A stretch of DNA of 64,000 nt. Source: Paramecium tetraurelia. Lineage: Eukaryota > Ciliophora > Oligohymenophorea > Peniculida > Parameciidae. Position numbers and translations under genes: made by a program. This document shows, piece after piece, positions 36,643-49,400 of the stretch. Position 1 is the stretch's first letter. Each line of letters opens with the position of its first letter. The notes beneath the pieces are model-generated. The model saw only the letters and a program-made list of their open reading frames with translations, was not told the DNA's origin and did not search any database. Location of the stretch: the NCBI RefSeq assembly GCF_000165425.1, contig NW_001798975.1, positions 192,944-256,943 of the forward strand. The letters are read 5' to 3'.

Positions 36643-37674
36643 ATGAGTAAAGACTTCATTCATCCTCCCTGTAAGAGATTCGGTAGAACTGCATTCGAGA
36701 ATACTGGTTTCAATACAGTTCGTGCTCATCACAGTCTTCAAAAAGATGGTTGCACAAGAATGGAATCCTTAGTAATAATCGTATGTAAATAAAAATAGAA
36801 ATTTTTGGCAAGAAAGAATTGCAAGATTGATGCTTCAATAATTTTGATGGGACCTAAGAAGCATAATATTCTGAGGTTGAAACCGAATAACAATCTGTGC
36901 ATCAATGGTTGGGATTATGGCGAGAGTAATTTGAGTTAACAGAATTAGAGTAATATGAAACGAAGGAACCAAATAGAGATACATTAGTTGAGTAGATTCG
37001 TAATGGAGATGAGATGATGAAGAAATTGGAGGAGTACGATGACAAGATGAGAGAAAAAAATTTATTTAACTTTGGATATTAGGATAGATTCGTACAATTA
37101 ATAAGCAATCAATTCAAATTACCTTAAAACAAAGAACAGAAGATAGAAAAAGTAAAATGTTATTATTAAATAGATCTTAGCTCTAAAAAAATAGATGAGA
37201 AAAATAAACAAACTAAATCAAGAAACATTAAGCAAAATTAGTTAATAAGACATCGAAGTTGTAGACTCCACTTCAAGAATGATGTCATCTACTAAACGAT
37301 CGAATTATTAACTGCCAATCTACAGTGAAAATGATTCAGTCATACAAAAATGCGATACTGAAAATAATTTAAAATCTCGAGAAACTGAATCCCCAAATTT
37401 GAAATCCATCACTGATTTCAAAAACAAAATATTTGGAAATTATATCAAGAGAGTGAGTAAATAAAATAGTCAGCCCACTCTATTGTCTACTCAAAATAGT
37501 TATCGGCAACATTGCAAACCTTTAAGAAATTTACTCCTATGTAGTGGAATACAATTAGGAGAAACAAAAACTAATTGCAGGGACAAAAGCTATTACACTC
37601 GAGCAGTATTTTTTCCAACTGAATCGAATATAGCAAAACAATGCTCTTTGCTATAATCATAATATCAATTTTGA
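36643..37674 (+). CDS. Unknown protein with a frame break at TTT_TGA_T, about 326 aa
   Basis: Not recognised. Exon 1 (MSKDFIHPPCKRFGRTAFEN) is joined by a 28-nt intron ending AAG to MVAQEWNPQQQS and FWQERIARLMLQQF. The frame then meets TGA at 36845-36847. The +1 frame immediately continues as DGTQEAQYSEVETEQQ and QWLGLWREQFELTELEQYET and stays open to TGA 37672-37674, with one more intron of 22 nt. The exonic total is 982 bases, one more than 327 codons. No AG acceptor exists between the upstream in-frame TGA of the new frame and the junction, so an intron cannot explain the shift. The C-terminal half is basic, Ser/Asn-rich and disordered. Sequence error, pseudogene or +1 frameshifting remain open. 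Confidence 0.62.
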
Positions 37675-37678
37675 ATAT

Positions 37679-39053
37679 TCAAATTATGTGATCAAATTAC
37701 GATGTATTCAATTTTTTTATACTCTTTTGTTTTTATCTGGGTTAGCTTGAATACTGCATCCTCTCTGTAGTCACAAACGATCCTTAATACTCCTAAATTT
37801 CCTGATCCTTACTGAATTCAACAGTGTGCTATTTGGACTACAGAAACCCTTGCTTTTTTTGGATGACACTGTATTTTTGTATGTTCTTAAAGAATTCATG
37901 ATTCAAACACTAAATAGCTGTAGGTCTCAACTTAGGATCTCTTGATAACATTCTTTAAACAAGATTCCTCAATAAAACAAATGCATACTGTCAAATTCAC
38001 AGGCAGTTATTGCAGAGTTAGATACGTGAAATCAATATTGCATTTCTTATTGAGCTCAAAAACATAGGAAAATTAAGATCCTGGAAAGACATCCCTGCCT
38101 GTGAGCAATCTGTAAAAGATCACTCCACAACTGAAGATGTCGCAAGCCTTATCATAAGTCCCATTAGGATTTTATAAGTTAATGATTTCTGGAGCCACAA
38201 ATCCAATAGTGCCGCATTTGGGATTTTTGAACTTCTCTACTTGGTTATGCAAATAAATTTACTCAGTGTACTATAAGTAGCCAAACCTAAATCTACTATT
38301 TTCAACCTAACCTACCCTCCTTTTACCTCCAGAATGATATTTTCAGGTTTAATATCTCTATGCATAATGTTTTTTGAGTGCATGAATTCTATACCCTCCA
38401 ATAAGGCCTCTCATATTTATTGATCATTATACATGCATAATTTGTTTAGTCTACTCCAATTGGAAAGGCTTATGATACCCAAGATACAATTATAAAGTTT
38501 TGCCCTTCAATAGATCCATCACAATGTAAAAACTGGTCTCTCCTTGATACACTTCCTTGACCTTAACAAAAGTAGGGTGCTACAATTGATTATTAATTTC
38601 AATTTCCTAAAAACTCATATCTTCCTTCTTCACACATTTTGCAGCATATTCTTGTCCACTTTCCTTCTCTGTCACACCCATCACTTTCGAAGAACTTCCG
38701 CTCCCCAATATCTTCTAAGGATAGAAAAAGTCTTGAACTTTGGAGAACAGCATTCTCCCCGCTAAGAGACTTTTTAGTTTCTTCAGCAAATTGCCTTGAT
38801 GACTCGTAAATTCGTATCCATTTATTGAAAACCCAATCAATAGGTCTTTCACAACGTACCATTGTACTAAGTTTGGAAAACAAATCAAAAGAGAAATAAA
38901 GGGTTCTTCCTTATTATAAATATGCAAGAAATCTTTCTTCAAGATCAATCGATATGAATCTTGTAATTTAATTTAAAGTATTTCATCATTATCGAGAAAT
39001 TAGAGTTGAGTTTACAGAACCATCTAATAGACCTTCTCAAGGCACGGAAACAT
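37679..39053 (-). CDS. PH-domain Ser/Thr protein kinase, about 441 aa, one-base frame break
   Basis: A PH-like N-terminal region (residues ~15-110) precedes a kinase domain with [12 protein letters not shown] (Gly-rich loop), EYAAKCVKK (ATP Lys), [11 protein letters not shown] (catalytic loop intact), IVDLGLA (DLG for DFG), [11 protein letters not shown] (APE) and [18 protein letters not shown]. It resembles CDPK/CaMK-type kinases, but no EF-hands follow. Introns of 25 nt (acceptor GAGAG) and 23 nt (AAG) are needed. After LQQLPVNLT (about 37985) the frame must shift by one base to reach [20 protein letters not shown], the kinase subdomain XI. The exonic length is 1327, one over 442 codons, and I found no intron that fixes it. 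Catalytic residues look functional. The stop is 4 bases from the convergent gene's stop. Confidence 0.82.
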
Positions 39054-39095
39054 TATAAAATTTGATAATTATTTTATGTATAAATACTTCCCAAC

Positions 39096-40184
39096 TCAAA
39101 TCATAGTTTACATAGTCTAAAACACCAATTCTTATATTTCTGATGAGGGTTCAATTCTCATTTACCTCCCCATTGATTCAGGATGCTTGTCTATCTTCAA
39201 AGCCATGCTGTCAATACAACTTAACTAACTAGTGTAATCTCGTCTCTCACATGAAGAGTATTAAGATATCAACTCTGTTACATTACTAAGCCGATTATCT
39301 ATCCACATGAATTCATTGAAATTTGATCTAACGTACCTTCTCTAATAGGATGTATATTATCTCCATTTAATATAGAAATTCTCTATGAAACTTTTAACTC
39401 TTTGTCTCTTTAAACTTTCCTTTCTTGATTGAGAGTAATTGGGATTCGCATTAATCGCAGTGAAGTGGCCAATCAACTCCACAAAGAGATCATACCCTAT
39501 AGGTGTACAAAATCTTAACTAACTAAGGTTGCCAATTTGCTTTATTTTATAAAATGTATAAAATTCCTTCAAAATTCCTTATTAAATCATTTCATTGCAC
39601 CTTTTGTTTCATGTATTGAATACCTTTCATAAATTATTTAACATATGTTTTCTTGGGGTTCACTAAGAAAGAACCCTCTAACATCCAGAATTTCACATAA
39701 TTTAGGTTCATCATGTTTAAATGACGACTGATATTGTTTACCATTCGTAAGCAGAGCAAAGCGGATTGCTTTTATCAAACGATATTTATCTGTAATTGGT
39801 GGAGATTCGTTATATTTGTTACACAGTTGCTTCAAGAGAGTTTGAGGATCAGAACAATCGAGGAGGATTTATTGAGCCTTTTGATCAGCCATCTGAATTT
39901 CTTCTTCGGTGAATTATTCATGTCTCGATTTTAATACTTAATTAATAAAGAAGCAACATCCTCCCTCAATAATGGGATTATCAATATTTTGAAGGAGTTT
40001 CAAGACTTCCTTCTTAAATTAGAAGCTAGTAATGAAATTGGTTAATCCATCGTACTTGCCTACCAATTCATAATTTGATAGATCCTTTGGCCAATGGGTG
40101 GATATTGGCCAATTTTTATAGACCTTTTTAAAGTTTACGATGAGCTACTTGCAAAGAATCAGCAGGGATGACCTTAGTGTTCAT
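39096..40184 (-). CDS. Unknown protein, possible PUB-like domain, 346 aa
   Basis: A short first exon (MNTK) is joined by a 25-nt intron to QLIVNFKKVYKNWPISTHWP; a second 23-nt intron lies near 39617. Splicing gives 347 codons to TGA 39096-39098. Around residues 120-190 the pattern QTLLKQLCNKYN, then ITDKYRLIKAIRFALLTN and CEILDVRGFF resembles a PUB domain (L-x-x-I...KYRxIKxxN...L-x-x-x-GF), which binds p97/Cdc48, but key residues are not all present. The remainder is helical with no known motif. The four-codon first exon makes the start uncertain. The divergent CnoX gene begins 85 bases away, so their promoters overlap. Confidence 0.62.
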
Positions 40185-40268
40185 CTATTTGCTTAAGACT
40201 TGGACAATTTCTTATTTTTATGACCCAGCGAGACCGGAGACTATTAATAATTTTTTCATATATAAAAA

Positions 40269-41229
40269 ATGCTTAAAAGAATTGTTAATTGGTTTCCTCG
40301 ATTCTCATATTAATTCGGAGGAGTCTATAAATTTGTCATGGAAGCAAATGATTTGTAGGAAATAGAGAAATTAAGTGAAGAGAGGATGATCTTTTTAAAT
40401 TGTTATGCTTCTTGGTCCTCAGAATGCAAATAATTCAATTAAACATTACTGGGACATGTGAGACAGTATGAGAATGTAGGCACACTTATTAATGTCGACA
40501 TCAATAAGAATGAAGAAATTAAGTAATAATTGTAGATTCAATCCATTCCCTTTGTAGCTTTGGTTTATAAGAACTCTTTCATAGATATATATTAGAAAAA
40601 TTAAAATTTAGAGAATTTCATTGCTTCTATAGATCGTTTATCCAAGGAGATAAAGGGAGAGGTAATAGGGGACAAGATTATAGTGGAGTTGAATCAGCAT
40701 TCCTTCAAAGAAAATGCCCAAGAATTGATTAAATTAAGTGCTTCAGGTCTGGAAAACGAAAGATTAAAACAATATTATGATAAGTTTAGACTGTACTAGG
40801 CTAAGGGACATGTGTTATTAGGGTAATTTGATATGGCGGAGGCATTGTTCAAGTAGATTGAAAGGAAATAACAAGACTAAGAATTTAATAAACTACACTA
40901 GGAGATCACGGAATTCTATAAAATGATTAAGGATTGGCATGAACTACCTCAGACGATAAAGGAGGAGTTGCAAGAATTGGACAAGAGACCAGATGATTTG
41001 AATTTGAGATTTCAGATTAGTGAGAATGCTATAAGTCATAGAAAATACGATTTGGCTATAGATTTGTTATTGGATGTATATTTGATTTCGAATTTAGTTA
41101 GTAAGGATTGATAGGAATTGGGAGGGCAGGAAAGCACAGAAGAGTTTACAATAAATTTTTAGGGAATTGGGGTCGCAAAATGAGAGAGTAATTAGGAGTC
41201 GTCATGAATTGGCGTAGTTATTATATTGA
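40269..41229 (+). CDS. CnoX/YbbN-type thioredoxin-TPR co-chaperone, 312 aa
   Basis: The N-terminus (MLKRIVNWFPRFSYQFGG) is basic and amphipathic like a mitochondrial presequence. A thioredoxin fold follows, with FLNCYASWSSECKQFNQTLL in place of the WCGPC active site (only the second Cys remains) and IQSIPFVALVYK with the cis-Pro. The C-terminal half has TPR-like helices and ends as bacterial YbbN/CnoX does: RPDDLNLRFQISENAI, YDLAIDLLLD, then RKAQKSLQQIFRELGSQ and a terminal RHELAQLLY. One 22-nt intron (at ~41080) restores this tail and gives 313 codons. Bacterial CnoX protects chaperonin clients from oxidation; a mitochondrial Hsp60 partner is inference. TAA/TAG as Gln and the intron show it is a resident ciliate gene, not contamination. 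Confidence 0.86.
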
Positions 41230-41240
41230 ATTTAAATTAA

Positions 41241-41610
41241 TCAAACTCTTCCTCCGATTTCCAATTGATTTTCTTATAATTTCTTGTTGATGAAGTCTTG
41301 TATTAGTTGTGTTCTCACTTGCAATCCATTATACCAGAAATATCCAATTCCAGGGATGTAAATGCAAAAGAAGATGACCATGAAACAAATGACTGTGGCT
41401 TCGAAATTGTTATGAATGCCAGCCATACCTACGATTAAAATTCACATTACACACAATCCAAATGAATATGATGACCATGTATGTTAACAATATCAATCCA
41501 ACGATGGCCAACCATTCCATTAAAGTTGTTTTTTGCTCTTAGGCTTCATTTTTGTTTTGTGGGACATCGTCATAATACCCATTTTGTTATTACAAGAATC
41601 CTTGTTACAT
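41241..41610 (-). CDS. Small two-membrane-segment protein, 115 aa
   Basis: Not recognised. Starts MQQGFLQQQNGYYDDVPQ at 41610, followed by two or three hydrophobic segments (WLAIVGLILLTYMVIIFIW; ATVICFMVIFFCIYIPGIGY) and a charged C-terminal helix (LIQDFINKKLQENQLEIGG). A 22-nt intron between the two hydrophobic blocks gives 116 codons to TGA 41241-41243. Layout suggests a small ER or endomembrane protein with cytosolic ends. Its stop is 11 bases from that of the convergent CnoX gene. Confidence 0.66.
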
Positions 41611-41727
41611 AATTAAATTATTTAAGATTCCATATTATTTTGCAAATAAATTTCAGAGTGTATGATGCAATGTATAGAGACATTTAAAATAGAGGATTAA
41701 TTGTTCATATTAATAATATTTAATCAA

Positions 41728-43338
41728 TCAATCATTTTTGCTGAATCTGACAGTCTTGAACTTCTTATCCAGATATCTCTAATCTCTGCATTAGCCAATT
41801 GCCACCAAAGGACATTGCTGTCTTTTTTCAACCATCCCTTAAATGATACATTAAATGCAAAATAGGAAATGTTAACACGGAAAATGGATAACTTCCCTCG
41901 TGTTCTTCTAACACTTGATACATAACTCCTGAATAATCCTCTGTCTTCTTCTAGTCTTGCTTTTCAGTTTGTCCTATTCATCCTGTCGCAGTTTCTCCCC
42001 CAAATTTGTGATTTAAGCCTTGAGATCCTGGGTTTCGTAATGAACCTTGTTTCTTTTCTCGGTGTAGATCTCAACTCGTTACAGTAGTTTTAGTTTCTCT
42101 TTCGCAAATGAATCAGCTAATTTGAATAGTTCAGATTGATTTGTCATATCACTTTAGATTTTGGTTCTTTAGACTTGATAATAATGGTCGAGTTTAGTGC
42201 TACGATCTTGAAGATCGATTATAGATTGTTCTTTTAATTATTACTTAACTGATTCGAAATCATTTAATTACTTATTTTACGTAGTCAATTGTATTCTTAA
42301 TTGGGTTTCCAGGTTTTCAAGTTTTTAGATCTTTTATTCCAACACTTTGCTTTCCTCAATTTTCTTCTAATCGAATTTGGACTTCTCCTGTTCAATAGAT
42401 TTTGCAATTTCCAATTATTCATTCAATAACTTTTGTAATTCTAATAATTATATATTATCCGTAGGCTTTTTTGTGGGGAGATTCAACAATTGCTCAGATG
42501 ATGTTGGGATGGCCAGTATCACCCAAGGTTCTTGAAATTGAACACCTGGAAAGGGATTCACATCCTCATGAATCAAAATCCAAAGGTAAAAGAACTTATT
42601 GATTTATCTTCTATTCATATACATGATATGATCCTCTGGATTGGTGAGAGCAGTTTCCATAAACTCGCATACTCTTGATTGGTCAAACAGCTGACTACTC
42701 AATTTGATATTGTGTTTAACCATTAATTGATGAAAGGAATCTTTGGTTAATTTATAAGGATACTCTTTATTGATCATTGAGAGATCTTTGTAATGATTAA
42801 ACAATTTGTGATAAGCAGACTCCAACACTTTGGATTGCAACAAGTACAATTACAATTTCTCCTTTTTCTCAATTTGCAAATTCCTGATTTTGGCAACGGT
42901 GTCTCTTGGGATGTTCAACCTAGGATCAGTTTTGTGCAGAGGAAATATGCTCTCAGGTTGGTGGTCCTTCTTATTCAGGTAATGGTCTTTGTAGTTTTCA
43001 ATAAGTTTGATGATTTCCCATCTTCCTTTTTTGGACAAATTTATCCATTGCTCTGGCTTTTTATCGAAAACCATCTCAAAGTTCATTATATGTTCGGTGT
43101 CTTTGTGATCCAATAATTGCTGGAGTTCCTCAAAGACTTTGAGACAGCGATGACACATGTAGTATTATGAGGATTATCTGATTTCGGATCTCTGATTTAG
43201 TAAATGACATTTCTACAGGTGCACCAAGTAATCCCAGACATTGTTGAATGTGATTGTGTGAAGTTGTACTGAATTGTAGGGACATTCCTAATTGAAGTTA
43301 GGTTGTTGAATCGAATCGGGATTTTCTGGATTTTGCAT
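41728..43338 (-). CDS. Coiled-coil protein with C-terminal RING finger, 536 aa
   Basis: Intronless frame of 537 codons from ATG 43338. The N-terminal part has a C2H2-like element (MCHRCLKVFEELQQLLDHKD, then EH) after an earlier paired Cys/His element (QECPYNSVQLHT...CH). A coiled coil fills residues ~290-470. The C-terminus is a RING: ELCIKCQKNTREVIHFPCQH, FLFCIQCI, then QQCPLVA, fitting C-x2-C...C-x-H...C-x2-C...C-P, though the last Cys of the eighth ligand is shifted (GQC). Presumed E3 ubiquitin ligase. Ciliate relatives with C2H2, coiled coil and RING together are not something I can name. Starts about 100 bases from the divergent EML gene. Confidence 0.8.
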
Positions 43339-43442
43339 TGATATTATTTAAGAGCCATTTCAATTAGCATCTTGAGGATTGCTGCTTCGAAAAGCCTCTT
43401 AATTTTTTGTTGTAATGATTAATATTTTTCAATTAATTTATC

Positions 43443-46400
43443 ATGGGAAATCAAATCATGGGCAAATTCAGGAAAACCAGATTCCAAGGTTTTTCCGAAA
43501 ATCAAATTGATTATTTAAGGTATCTATAACAATTCCATTTAAGTGACAAATGGTTGTAAATTGAAAGCAACGGAGTGATCGATCCAAACAAGTTCGCTGA
43601 TCAATACAATGTTACTCACAAGGAAGCCATTAAGGTAATGAAGTTCTGTTAATTTTAAATAGATTATCAAGTTGATGGACTTTGATGACAGCGGCCGAGT
43701 CGACTACTATAAATTTAAAGTAGGAGTTGCACAATTATGCCAGAATCCAATGACAGTAATATAAGTATATTTATGAACCTCTAGACAACCGCAAGAACTA
43801 TTTTTGATCTCTACGACGAGGATAGAGACAACAAATTGGGACCTAAGGAAGTGGGTATCTTTTTAACAAGCATATTTAATAATCTTCACTACTATGAAGG
43901 TTTAGATGACCCAACACCCAAGGAAGTTGAAGAAAAACTCCAACAATATCTGGTGAAGTGGGATTTGGATAGAGACGGAGGATTTGAATATGAAGAATAT
44001 TTAAAATTGATGCAAAAAGATCCTGACGTGTTGAAAGTACTATACAATATGGGATTGGCTAATAAAGATGAATTGACAATCGAAGAGACTTGTTATAACG
44101 ACATTGACAGTGACATTGAAATCGAGATGGAGAGAAGATTACTGCCTAGAGATGAGAGAGTTGAACGTATCAAAAATGGAATTGAACACACAATATCAGC
44201 AGAGGCAAGTGACGAGTTTGGAATGGAAGAGGAGGAAGTGGTAATGGAATGGAAGGATTAAGCAAAGAGATTGGAGCCAACTAAGAAACTAGAAGGAATG
44301 GATGCTTCTCCACCAAATGCTATTCTTGATTTGGAGTATATTTATGGATATAGATGTCATGATACTAGAAACAATTTAAAATATGGAAACAAGGGATAAA
44401 TTGTTTATCATACAGCTGGTGTTGGAATAGTCTTGGATCCAAGCAATATGAGTTAAAAACACTTTTTGGAACATAATGATGATATATCTTGTTTGGATAT
44501 ATATGAAAATTTGGTGTTAACTGGATAAGTAGGTCTTAATCCAATGTTGATGGTGTGGAACATTGACAATATGAGAATGGTTTGTCTCTTCAATGATGTC
44601 TTGAAGAATGGTATATCTAATTGTTGTTTTTCAAATGATGGAAAGAGTGTGGCTGCTGTTGCTATGGATGATGACCATTTCATGGCTGTTTATGATATTG
44701 ATATAGCTGTGAATTCAAGGAAGGATCCAAAGAATAAAGCATCTCCCTTGATTGCAGGTGGAAAATTAACAAAATAAGAAATCTTTGACATTAAATTCTT
44801 ACCAGGTGATTGGTAAATTGTTGTAGCTTGCATGAAAGAAATCAGTATTTGCACATGGAAAAATGGTACAATCCTGGCTGAAAGAGGAGTTTGGAAGGAA
44901 TAATAGCCTCAACCTGTCTTGACAATTGCTATCAATGGAGGATATATTGTTACAGGTGTTTTCAATGGAAATTTCTTGTGTTGGAAGAAAAACATTTGTG
45001 TTAAGAGTGTCAAGGCTCACGTTACTCCAGTCAAAGCAATCATGACAAGATCAGCTGGTAGAGGAATCATATCTGCTGATAAGAGAGGTATCATTATGGG
45101 TTGGGATCCATAATTTAATAAAGTGTTTGAAATTGACACCAAAGATTTACCACTCAAATTAAGTTATCCACCCAAAGGATCACCTAATGTTATTTCCGTC
45201 TGTGAAAGTCCTGAAGGTAAAATCTTGTTTGGTACCAGGAGATCAGAGATTGCAGAAATCCTTAGTTATGAGGAGGGTTAAAAAATATAATGTAAATTAC
45301 TCATGTAAGGACATTTCAATGGAGAATTGTGGGGATTAGATACACATCCAACCTAGAATATATTTTATACTGTTGGAGAAGATGAGATGTTGGGTATGTG
45401 GGATGTCAAATAGAAGAAATTACTTAAGTCAACACCTAATCAATATGCCAGCAAAACATTGAGTGTTAGTCAAAATGGTAAATGGGTAGCCACTGGTTGT
45501 TCTAATGGAAGAACATTCATCTATGATGCAAGTTCTTTAAAAAAATTATCAGAGATAACTGAAGTTGTAGATCCTGATAAGGAAATCATTTCATTAATCA
45601 GATTCTCCCCTAATAATGAACTTTTGTGTGTTTGTTATAAGCCACCATTTTCAGAAATTGCCTTCTATTCAACGAAAACCTGGAAAAAACAAAGTAAAAT
45701 CCCTAATTGCAAATATCATGTCTACACTTTAGACTTCTCTGCCGATAGTAAATTCATCCAATTAAATACCAGCAATTATACTATTGAATTTTATGATGTA
45801 AGTTCAGCACAACCTGTATAATTTGAAGCTGCCAAAGATATTTAATGGTTCACTTGGACTTGCATTTATGGATGGTAAGTTTAAGGTATTTGGCCAGATT
45901 GTTCTGATGGTGATGATGTCAATGCCACTGATAGATCAAAGGATGGCAAATGTTTGGTTGCTTGTGATGACTTTGGCAAAATCAAATTATTCAAGTATCC
46001 TTGTCCACAACCAAAAAGTGGATGTATCAAATACACAGGACACTCCTCTTATGTCTGTGGAGTCAAGTTCACAAATAGTGGTGAGCATATCATTTCAGTG
46101 GGAGGTGACGAATTATCAATATTTTAATGGAGATATATCTTCTCGCCATCCAGATTAGATGTCTAAGATATACAGGAGGAGCCTGAAAAAGTTGAAGAAA
46201 ATGTTGGTGGAGCCATGTTTGAATAAGAAGAATTAGATAAGGGTGATATGATTGGAGCAGTCAAACCATTTTTAGGTGAAGTCTAACATTCAGTTCCATC
46301 ATGGTACAAACCAAACAAGGCTAGAGATAATTAGGACCCAAAGGGTAATTTATCATTGTATCATGTTCATGGATTCAGATTCTTTTATATTTTGGATGAA

Positions 46401-49400
46401 TGCAGAGACATGATGGGGTGGACAGATAAAAATAAAGTTGTTTTTGTATCAGCTGCTTTAGGAGTGGAGGTAGATCCTAAGACTTAACAACAAGCATTCT
46501 TTAATAAACATGAAGAGGACATAGTTAGTTTTGCTTTGCATCCAAATAGAAACATAGCAGCCACAGGACAGATGGCTTAGGCAGGTAAAGCTAAATGTAT
46601 TGATATTTTTGTTTGGGACATCGACTCAAAGGAGGTGTTGGCTAACTTTAACCAATTTCATTTAAGAGCTATAGTGTTATTGAAGTTTTCACCAGATGGA
46701 TCTTTATTGTTAACAGTTGGTTAAGATGATGACAATTCGCTAGCCATTTATGATTGGTAAGGAAAAAGATAAATTTGTACATCCAACATAGATAAGGCAA
46801 AGGTTAACGGAGCAGCTTGGAAAGACAATGAAGAATTTGTGACTGTAGGAAACAAGCACATCAAATTTTGGAAGATAAGTGGACGTAATGTCTAAGGCAA
46901 GATGGGTTAATAGTAAGGCAAATTCGAATCTTAATTCTCAGTGGCTTATGCATTTGACAATCAAGTCATAGTTTCAGGAGGAGGCAGTGGAACTGTGTTT
47001 TGCTGGAAAGGTGGAAGTAGTGATAAAGGAGTCAAGGGTCACGAGGGCAAAGTGTGTTCATTCATTATGGATAAGGCCAAGAAGTTATTATATTCTGGTG
47101 GTTTAGATGGCAAAGTAAACTCATGGGGTTATGAAGGAGGTTAATTGGTAAAGAAATAAGAGATCATCAATTTGGCTACAAATCCACTCTTCCCACCAGG
47201 TGTTGTGGCCATGGATTACAACGAAAAGACTTAACAGTGGTTATTTGGTACCAATGGTGCTTAGATATTCTCTTATGATCCAACTAAAAAATAAACTAAT
47301 ATTGTAGTGTAAGGTCATTATGGTGAAGAATTATGGGGAGCTTGTGCTGCTCCAACTGGACACAAATATGTCACAGGAGGTGGTGATAAGACAGTTAGAG
47401 TTTGGGACATCGATTAAAAGAAGATGGTTTGTGTTAGTAAACCATTTCCAAGTGAAGTTAGAGCTGTCGATTGGTCAACTGATGGTAAATTTATAGTTTG
47501 TGGTGATCTCAATGGATTTGTATATCTATTAGATCCTAATACTTTATAAGTTATGGACACTGCCAAGACCATCTTTACCACTATGCCTAAGAGATAGTCT
47601 ACATATTGGATTGATGATTTAAAGATATCACCTGATTGTAAAAAGGTAGCCTTTGGTGCTCATGGTGGTGCATCACATTTGGAGGTTTGGACTATTGAAT
47701 ATCCAAAATTTGGTAAATAAGGAACCAAAATTTAATGTGGTTTAACTTCAGCTTTGACTGCTTTGGATTGGTCAGTTGATTCATCTATCGTAATTGTCAA
47801 TAGTGGGGCATATGAACTTAAGTATGTTGATGTAAATGCCAAGAAAAATCAAGCATCCTCTAGTTAAGCTAACACAGAGTTTGCTAGTTGGACTTGTAAA
47901 TTGGGATGGCCTGTTTAAGGTATTTTCCCTTCAGCTGATTACAGTGATGTCAATACTGTTTGTAGAAGCAATAGTAAAAAATACTTGGTTTCTGGAGAAG
48001 ATACTCAACATGTTGTTTTGATGAACTATCCAGTTGTAGTACCCAAATAAAAGAGAAAAGAGTATATTGGACATTCATCTCATGTTATGAGAGTCAGATT
48101 TACATGTGATGATAATTTCTTGATTTCAGTAGGTGGAAATGATAAGTCAATTATTGTATGGAAAACAGATTTTGGAAGTGCCCAAGGAAAAGTCGAATAA
48201 GTAAATTTGTAAGAACTCTGTAAGGAAGAAGGAGCAGATGATATCGATATGCCTGTTAAGAAGAAGAAGGCTTAAGCACCTCCTAAAAAGTAAATCTAAC
48301 AAGATGAAAATTCAGTATTCTCCCAAGAGGAAACAGATGAAGGAGATTAATTTATGGCATGCAAACCATGGATGGGAGCTATTAAAGAACCAACATACTA
48401 ATATTATTCAAATAAAACAGAGGGACATAAACCACCAAAATGTGATTTGGAAATTGAATATGTACATGGTTATCGTACAAAAGATATGAGAAATAATTTA
48501 TTCTTTTTAGCAAATGGCTAAGTGTTGTATAATGCAGCTGCATTAGGAATCATTTTAGACGTTGGCAGCAACACCCAAACTTATTTCAATAAGCATGAAG
48601 ATGATATCACAGCAATAGATTTGAATCCTGTAGATAGAATGACCGTAGCTACTGGTGAACTAGGAGCTAAGCCAAATATCTTTGTTTGGAATGCTGAGAC
48701 CAAGGAAGTGAAATGCTAGTTCAAAGCCCCATTGTAAAAAGGTATCATAGCAATGGCATTTACTCCTAATGGCAAAAGATTAGTTGCTGGAGCAGTTGAT
48801 GTTGATCATTCATTGGCAGTTTTCGATGTGAGTGGAAAAGGAGCTGTATTGTGGTCAGACAAGAGTGGCCCAGATGTTATTGTTGATTTAAGATGGAATA
48901 CAGATGATGCATTTGTCACAGTCGGAGTTAAACATTATAAATGTTGGAAATATGATAATGGTAAATGTCAAGGAAAGAAGGGATAATTCGGAAAGGGAGC
49001 AAGTAACAATTTATCAGGAATTGCTATTAATGGAAATGATACCTTATGTGGAGGTGCAGATGGATGCATATAATTATGGAAAGGAGAAGCATTTATGAAA
49101 CCATTACCAAGTAAACATGCTCAAATATGCGATTGTATTACTGTGACACAAGATTATGTTTTCTCAGGAGGAAGAGATGGAGTGTTCTTTGTTTTAAGTA
49201 AAAATTATGAAGAAATCTTGGCTGTCAAAGTAAAGGAAAAGTGTCCAGATTCTGTGTGTCCTAGTGTCAGAGCTATCTATGCTGATTTGCCAAATTCTAA
49301 ATTGCTGATTGGAACATTGGGAAGTGAAATTTATCAATTCTCTTGGGATGGTGGAGCTATTAATAGTTAGACAGACTTTTAGGTAACAAATCTTATGAGA

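Noticed and set aside
36643-37674. Ornithine decarboxylase antizyme, suggested by the +1 frameshift site
   Set aside because: The downstream frame lacks the antizyme domain; only the TTT_TGA_T site is reminiscent.
40269-41229. Bacterial contamination, because of the CnoX/YbbN product
   Set aside because: TAA/TAG are read as Gln, a 22-nt intron is present, and composition equals the neighbours.
42793-43116. 107-codon plus-strand ORF opposite the RING-finger gene
   Set aside because: Antisense shadow of the intronless RING gene, whose Cys/His ligands are clear.
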